Part shown: positions 7,532 through 11,699 of the stretch, in pieces | Layout of the letters: the number at the start of each line of letters is the position of its first letter | How positions within the stretch are numbered: position 1 is the first letter of the stretch | Assembly (NCBI GenBank): GCA_027576995.1 | Contig: JANBQC010000754.1 | Span: forward strand, 1-11,699 | Direction of reading: 5' to 3' | DNA from: Dimargaris cristalligena | Taxonomy: Eukaryota; Kickxellomycota; Dimargaritomycetes; Dimargaritales; Dimargaritaceae | DNA length: 11,699 nt | Program-made: the position numbers and the translations under genes | The notes under the pieces: generated by a model | What the model saw: only the letters and a program-made list of their open reading frames with translations | Databases searched by the model: none | Told to the model about the DNA's origin: nothing

Positions 7532-8983
7532 CTATACCGACTGAGGTTCCTGGAACATCGGTGGGGACGGCCGGTTCCTCCGGCCGGCAACCTGTTGGAG
7601 TAGCCGGGGCTGCAGTTGGTTAAAGGTTGGGGACAGCGGTGTATCGTACGCCGGCCGTAGGATATCAAAGTTACATACGAGATCCTCATTGACATTCATA
7701 ATGGCCGCGGCATTATCAAACTCCCCGCAGTAGTTGGGTGCCGAAAACACCGTGACGAGGGTGCGGCCATTGAAGAACTCGTAGCCGTCTTCGACTACCA
7801 TATGGGCGCGGCAGACCAGGTCCAGGTCGTGCTTGTTAAGGAATCCGTTGACGATGGACTTGCCGAAACAGAAGGAGACGCCGCGTTCGTTGTCCTCCCA
7901 CTCCAGGGTATTTTCGGACGGATCGCTCCACAGCAGATCATTCAGCAGACCGTAGTCGGGTACATCCGTCGGCCGCTGGATGTTGCGGATATCGTCCATG
8001 GTATTGAGACTCGGTGACAAACCTCCGTGGACGCAAAAGATCTTGGAGGCCACGACAGCGGCGATGGGTAGGGTATTGAACACATTGACAAAGGTCTTCC
8101 ATGTTTTCACATTGCAGCGCCGTTTACACTCGTCGTAGAAGCCGTAGACCCGGGTCACGTTGGCGCACTCGTGGTTGCCCCGCAATAAAAAGAAATTTTC
8201 GGGGTATTTGATCTTGTAGCACATGAGCAGAAGGATGGTTTCGAGGGACTGTTTGCCGCGGTCGACGTAGTCGCCTAGGAACAGGTAGTTGCTGTGAGGG
8301 GGGAACCCGCACTGGTTGAATAGGCGGAGCAGGTCAGGGTACTGGCCGTGTACGTCACCTACGATCCGGATGGGGGCGGAGAGTTCGAGGAAGGAAGGCT
8401 GCGACAGGAAGATCTCCCGGGCGGCGTGGCAGATGGCGGTGATTTCGGAGTTCTTGAGGCAAGGGGTCTTGGTGACTTTACCCGAAAAGCCGGCCTCGAT
8501 GAGCCGTTGGATCATTTCATCGACACTGAATTCCTTGTTCTTTTCGGGATGGTTCACAACGGTGACGGAGCCCGATGATGTGGAGATGTAGTTGGTGAGG
8601 GAGATGGTACTGAGGCGCCGGTTATCATCGCCGTTCCGGATCAGAATGGGCTCGGTCTTACGTTCCACGGGTGCCATAGGGCCGGTGGCGTTGGGTACGG
8701 AGAGCCGGGAGCCGGCTCCATTGACACCCTGGGTGGAACCGGCCACCACGGAAGTTTCGTCGGTCATGCCATCCTCGGAACCAGCCACGGAGGCCAAGTG
8801 GGAAGCCGAGGGGTCAGGACCAGTGGAGTTCCGGGGAGCGGTGTTCTCCTCGGCGGCGTTGTACGGTAGCTGGTCGGAGGAGGAGGCTTGGCGGGTATTG
8901 TGAAACTGGGCTATATCGGTGGAGAGGCGACCCTCGGAACCGGTGCGGGCTCGGGAGGAGCGCTTGGAAGTTTGGTTGCCCAT
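7532..8983 (-). CDS. PPZ-type Ser/Thr protein phosphatase, PP1 family
   Basis: A fungal PPZ phosphatase (relatives: yeast Ppz1/Ppz2, S. pombe Pzh1), known to limit K+ uptake and salt tolerance and to be inhibited by Hal3-type subunits. I start it at 8983 (483 aa, ACCATGG context) rather than at upstream non-ATG codons, because this gives MGNQTSK, a good N-myristoylation site for membrane attachment. Residues 2-150 are a disordered Ser/Thr-rich tail with a PKA-like RRLS site (122-125). The catalytic domain (about 152-445) has GDVHGQ (209), GDYVDRG (237), RGNHE (268) and HGGLSP (319). Metal ligands D210, H212, D238, N270, H319 and H394 and proton donor H271 are all present, co-linear with PP1 at a constant offset. 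[13 protein letters not shown], with Met where PP1 has Gln, is a PPZ mark. The C-tail is short and Pro/Gln-rich. No intron interrupts the coding region. An active enzyme is expected. Confidence 0.96.
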   Translation of the reverse strand: MGNQTSKRSSRARTGSEGRLSTDIAQFHNTRQASSSDQLPYNAAEENTAPRNSTGPDPSASHLASVAGSEDGMTDETSVVAGSTQGVNGAGSRLSVPNATGPMAPVERKTEPILIRNGDDNRRLSTISLTNYISTSSGSVTVVNHPEKNKEFSVDEMIQRLIEAGFSGKVTKTPCLKNSEITAICHAAREIFLSQPSFLELSAPIRIVGDVHGQYPDLLRLFNQCGFPPHSNYLFLGDYVDRGKQSLETILLLMCYKIKYPENFFLLRGNHECANVTRVYGFYDECKRRCNVKTWKTFVNVFNTLPIAAVVASKIFCVHGGLSPSLNTMDDIRNIQRPTDVPDYGLLNDLLWSDPSENTLEWEDNERGVSFCFGKSIVNGFLNKHDLDLVCRAHMVVEDGYEFFNGRTLVTVFSAPNYCGEFDNAAAIMNVNEDLVCNFDILRPAYDTPLSPTFNQLQPRLLQQVAGRRNRPSPPMFQEPQSV

Positions 8984-8991
8984 GGTATGAG

Positions 8992-8998
<7 letters not shown>

Positions 8999-9023
<25 letters not shown>

Positions 9024-9032
9024 GGGGGGGGG
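8999..9032 (-). promoter_or_regulatory. C9-(AT)n tract in the PPZ leader
   Basis: On the sense (minus) strand a run of nine C (9032-9024) is followed by about twelve AT units ending 16 nt before the start codon. The AT run is self-complementary and length-mutable. If transcribed it lies in the 5' UTR next to the AUG. Translating it upstream gives only an Ile-Tyr run, which supports placing the start at 8983. Confidence 0.6.
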
Positions 9033-9114
9033 AAGTGGTAGAGTCGGGAAATGCACAGACGGCGTCGAAAAGGATAAGCTAGGGCGTGCAATAAAAACGG
9101 CGCAGGTTCAGGGG

Positions 9115-10209
9115 CTAAATAAAAAAGAAGAAGTTGGCGTAACTCGTGCCAGGGTAAGAAGAGGGTTAGAGGAGAGGGTTTTGGGCGGTGCGGAAGGTAC
9201 ACCACTGCACGAGAAAGCCAGATAAAGGGCGGGAGGGAAGAAAGCGAAGGGGAATAAAGAGGGGGGAGAGATTCCGGGGGATGTAGAGAAATATCAGGCC
9301 ATTCTTTTAGAGTTGGGTTAAGGGATACAACGGCGGCCTAGTAGAGCGAGCGCAGAGAGGACTAGCCGGGGTGGAGAGAGTTAGTTATAAAGGAATGCAA
9401 AAGGAATTAAACAGATATAGTATATTGAGAAAGCGTAGCCACAGGCGCAGACGAATGGGAAAGTAGTTAAGAGAAAGAGAGAGAACCGGAAGGATAAGGG
9501 CGCATACAGACAGCAGCAGCAGTGGTGGTGTGGTGTGGTAGGTCACAACAACAAAAGAAGAGAGGGAGAAAGAGAGAGACCAAAAGGGAGGGGGGCATAT
9601 ACTCAGTAGAAGGAAGGAAGGGGGTGAGAGCCAAGATCAGACGAAACGGGCTGGAAGAAGGTCGTCGTATAGTTCAAGAAGAATTGGAGTAGTAGAAGTA
9701 TATTACTCAAGACGATGTACCAGAGAATAGCTACAGAAGAAGAACCGCTCTTCTCCCCTAAGCGAATAGCGAACAGAGGGTGAGAGAATGGAAAGAAAGG
9801 GCTACGTAACTACTAACTGAACCACTTGGAGGGACTAATAAGAGTAATAGTAATAGGAACAAGGAATGCACCAGTGGCTGTCGGTAAAGGAATGGTGGAG
9901 TAACTCCACAGCAGTACCCAGGAAATAGCAGAGGTTGAAAGAACAGAACAGAAGAGAAGAGCGAATTAATAGTCAACAAGCCCAACCGAAGAACAGAAGT
10001 ATCGTCGGGCTGTGGCGAGGGAAGGCGCGGCGCTAGCCACAACGAACCCACTGCCGACGGTCGGTAGAGCCTGGAACAACAGGGCCGGCGTCACCAACGA
10101 CGCCCTTTCGCAGCGGAGGAGGGGGAAGGATAACAACTACTAAGCCTACGCTGGTTATTGTAGTGGTGGTATGTCCACCCACTGCCACACTGCCTTGCTT
10201 TCTTCTTAC
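9115..10209 (-). other. candidate 5'-UTR intron of the PPZ gene
   Basis: On the minus strand CAG|GTAAGA at 10209 is an excellent donor. An acceptor candidate TTTTTTATTTAG (AG at 9116-9115) follows a long pyrimidine tract and a CTAAC branch motif (9169-9165), though another AG near 9143 intervenes; GTGCAG at 9205 is an alternative end. The enclosed sequence is strongly pyrimidine-rich on the sense strand and without a credible gene. This is inference from splice motifs only. Confidence 0.33.
9233..9640. other. purine-rich (plus) / pyrimidine-rich (minus) tract
   Basis: About 400 bp dominated by A and G on the plus strand with GA-repeat patches (for example 9471-9483 and 9560-9580). It lies upstream of the PPZ start and is CT-rich in the sense direction, as often seen near fungal promoters and in introns. 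Confidence 0.6.
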
Positions 10210-10289
10210 CTGAAGAGATCAATATTAAGGCAAAATGGGTACATGTGACACACACATTCGGGGGTTAATTAATACAACCCACCCAAGCG

Positions 10290-10297
10290 TATATATA
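10290..10297 (-). promoter_or_regulatory. TATATATA, candidate TATA box for the PPZ transcript
   Basis: Placed about 80 bp upstream (sense) of the strong donor at 10209. A start site about 30 nt downstream would give a non-coding first exon near 10260-10210 of about 50 nt. The motif is palindromic and such AT runs are common in this window, so support is modest. Confidence 0.25.
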
Positions 10298-10299
10298 CT

Positions 10300-11328
10300 A
10301 GAGAGGGCTTCTTCCACTACTCCTCTACTCTGCCAAAGTGGATAGTATAGTTAGTATATACAACAGACAGGAGGAAAGGTCCAAATCCCTGCAAGCAAAA
10401 TCTCGTCCGATTTTTGGCCTATAGGGAGGTGGCAAATTTAGCAGAAATTCGACAGGTTGTTCGCCAAGACATCCCCCAACAACCAAGTTTCCCCTTAATT
10501 ATACCCAGCAACCTGGATTAATCATTCCCAATCTGGGAGGGAAGATCGCTTCTCTGGTCTGTTCTTTTCTTTGGCCTCGCCCACCTATCCCAATAACCGG
10601 TATGTGGCACCACCACCACCTCCCTCTTCTTAATCGCCCTGCTGTTGTCAAATCACCCGATCATTATGATGTGAACACCGTGTCTTCCAAGAGAGGGAGA
10701 AAAAGAGAGAGAGAAGGGGAGGTTGCACACAAGTCCGAGAGTCATCAAGTCTCTCTCTCCCTAGGGTCCGCAGCTCTTCTGCTATGGTACACCCTCCCCC
10801 CTCGATAGAACTGGCTGCTAATATTATAATCAATTTATTTTAGTGGCAACAGAATGGAAGCGCGGAGGAGGAGAAATAAGAAAAGGGGTCCAGGGGCATA
10901 TTAAACGTGTGTGTGTGTGTGTGTGCGGGGAGAGGGTTTCTCCATGAGGCTACCAATCGGAGCGTTTCTGCTAGCATCCATTGGTGGAAATTAAAGACCC
11001 AATAATATTGCTGCCCCATTATTACCCGCACGAATAGTTGGGGGCCTATATAACTGGACTGGTTTAAGTGGAGGGATGTCGAAGTAGAGAGGGTTGGTAA
11101 TCTTACTGGCGTCACCTGATTTTACCTGCCCTATACTTTTATATATCCACCTATTGCACACACCCACATTTATTTCTTTCCCTGCCCCTCCTTCCTAGTT
11201 ATTCAGCGCTGCGGACATTCTACTTGGAACCAATCTCCTCCTCCCCCCATGGCCTCTATATCACTCACTCACACGAACCCCTTAATCTACGTGCTATAAT
11301 GGTGGCTAATTTAAGGGTTTCGTGGTTT
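10300..11328. other. intergenic spacer, no gene seen
   Basis: Mixed-composition sequence with GA-rich (10689-10720) and CT-rich (10749-10762) patches, partly complementary, and a (GT)9 run at 10907-10924. Open frames here are under 100 codons and low complexity. A minus-strand AATAAA at 11174-11169 could serve a gene to the right. Confidence 0.5.
10907..10924. repeat. (GT)9 microsatellite
   Basis: Pure GT run in the spacer upstream of the PPZ gene; a Z-DNA-prone alternating sequence. Confidence 0.85.
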
Positions 11329-11574
11329 TCAACGATGATGAGTCGAGTGTTTCTTGTTTCCCAAATCACCTAATATCTCTCCTACCACGATGTCTTGGGA
11401 ATAGCGGTAAATGTAATATATATAAGGAGCACCAAGAACCACATCCACACCCACTCTGATCACAAGATCTTTGTCAAGTCCATTAATCAATTCCACCCGC
11501 TGAATGAAAAGCCACCCCACCTTCCAATACATATACAAGGAAAGTAAATAATAGCCAAAATCTATAATAACCAC
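11329..11574 (-). CDS. unassigned open frame, possibly a terminal exon
   Basis: An 81-codon minus-strand frame whose upstream end has no ATG (its limit codon is GTG), so it would have to be an exon or start at an internal Met. After a hydrophobic start the sequence reads ELINGLDKDLVIRVGVDVV, then a Tyr-rich patch and DIVVGEILGDLGNKKH, with balanced charged and hydrophobic residues unlike the low-complexity frames nearby. CATTCAG near residue 25 could be a 3' splice site. AATAAA lies at 11174-11169, 155 nt after the stop. I recognise no domain. It may be a chance frame. Confidence 0.22.
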   Translation of the reverse strand: MVIIDFGYYLLSLYMYWKVGWLFIQRVELINGLDKDLVIRVGVDVVLGAPYIYYIYRYSQDIVVGEILGDLGNKKHSTHHR

Positions 11575-11593
11575 AACTTTATATATATATATA

Positions 11594-11698
11594 TATATAT
11601 ATGGGTGAAATTCGGCCCAGGCGTATAAGGTTTTAAATAATTAGTATATGGGATACTTAATTTTAACCAGCAATATTTGCTTCATCCAACGGATTTTT
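11594..11698 (-). repeat. right arm of the diverged inverted repeat (copy B), reaching the window edge
   Basis: Reverse complement of 6098-6198 at close to 90% identity. A (TA)n run at about 11580-11602 bounds it on the inner side. The outer end coincides with the end of the window, so its true length is unknown. Confidence 0.85.
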
Positions 11699-11699
11699 T

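Noticed and set aside
8984..9205. N-terminal extension of the PPZ frame by 74 codons
   Set aside because: No ATG, it translates the C9-(AT)n tract as Pro and Ile-Tyr runs, and it would bury the MGNQTSK myristoylation site.
9758..10051. 97-codon minus-strand frame with a poly-Leu stretch resembling a membrane protein
   Set aside because: Lies in the CT-rich PPZ leader/intron candidate; the Leu run comes from CTT/CTC-type repeats (GAA/GAG/TAA-type on plus), and nothing suggests a gene.

Overview
The window is nuclear eukaryotic DNA, most likely fungal. The clearest gene encodes a PPZ-type Ser/Thr phosphatase, a PP1 subfamily restricted to fungi. A second gene is an SR-type splicing protein split by spliceosomal introns with fungal-style branch points. 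AATAAA signals, AT-rich spacers and many microsatellites fit this. An early-diverging fungus is possible (longish introns, metazoan-like SREK1/SRSF11 protein) but the window does not prove it.

Layout, left to right. 1-117: an open frame entering from the left edge, possibly the 3' end of a gene. 419-763 (+): a small secreted, proline-rich, basic protein ending in three 11-residue amphipathic repeats. 764-3000: non-coding, AT-rich, with an almost complete loss of CpG (none in 980-2356), enclosing a roughly 216-bp element with Tc1/mariner-like inverted ends. 3067-5364 (-): the SREK1/SRSF11-like gene, reconstructed here as three coding exons, including a 21-nt first coding exon and a 774-nt second intron; conceptual product 423 aa. 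5365-7531: spacer holding its promoter, one arm of a diverged inverted repeat (6098-6198) and several microsatellites. 7532-8983 (-): the intronless PPZ coding region, 483 aa, N-myristoylation motif and complete catalytic site. 8984-10300: its CT-rich leader/promoter region, where a TATA element (10290-10297) and a strong donor (10209) suggest a 5'-UTR intron of about 1.1 kb. 10300-11329: spacer with no gene I can support. 11329-11574 (-): an unassigned open frame. 11594-11698: the other arm of the inverted repeat, cut by the window edge.

The two identified genes are independent housekeeping genes in tandem on the minus strand: one regulates cation homeostasis and cell integrity (PPZ), the other splicing. 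The accessory interest lies in the CpG-free block with its MITE-like element, the inverted repeat bracketing the phosphatase gene, and the small secreted repeat protein. I found no RNA genes, CRISPR arrays or viral genes.
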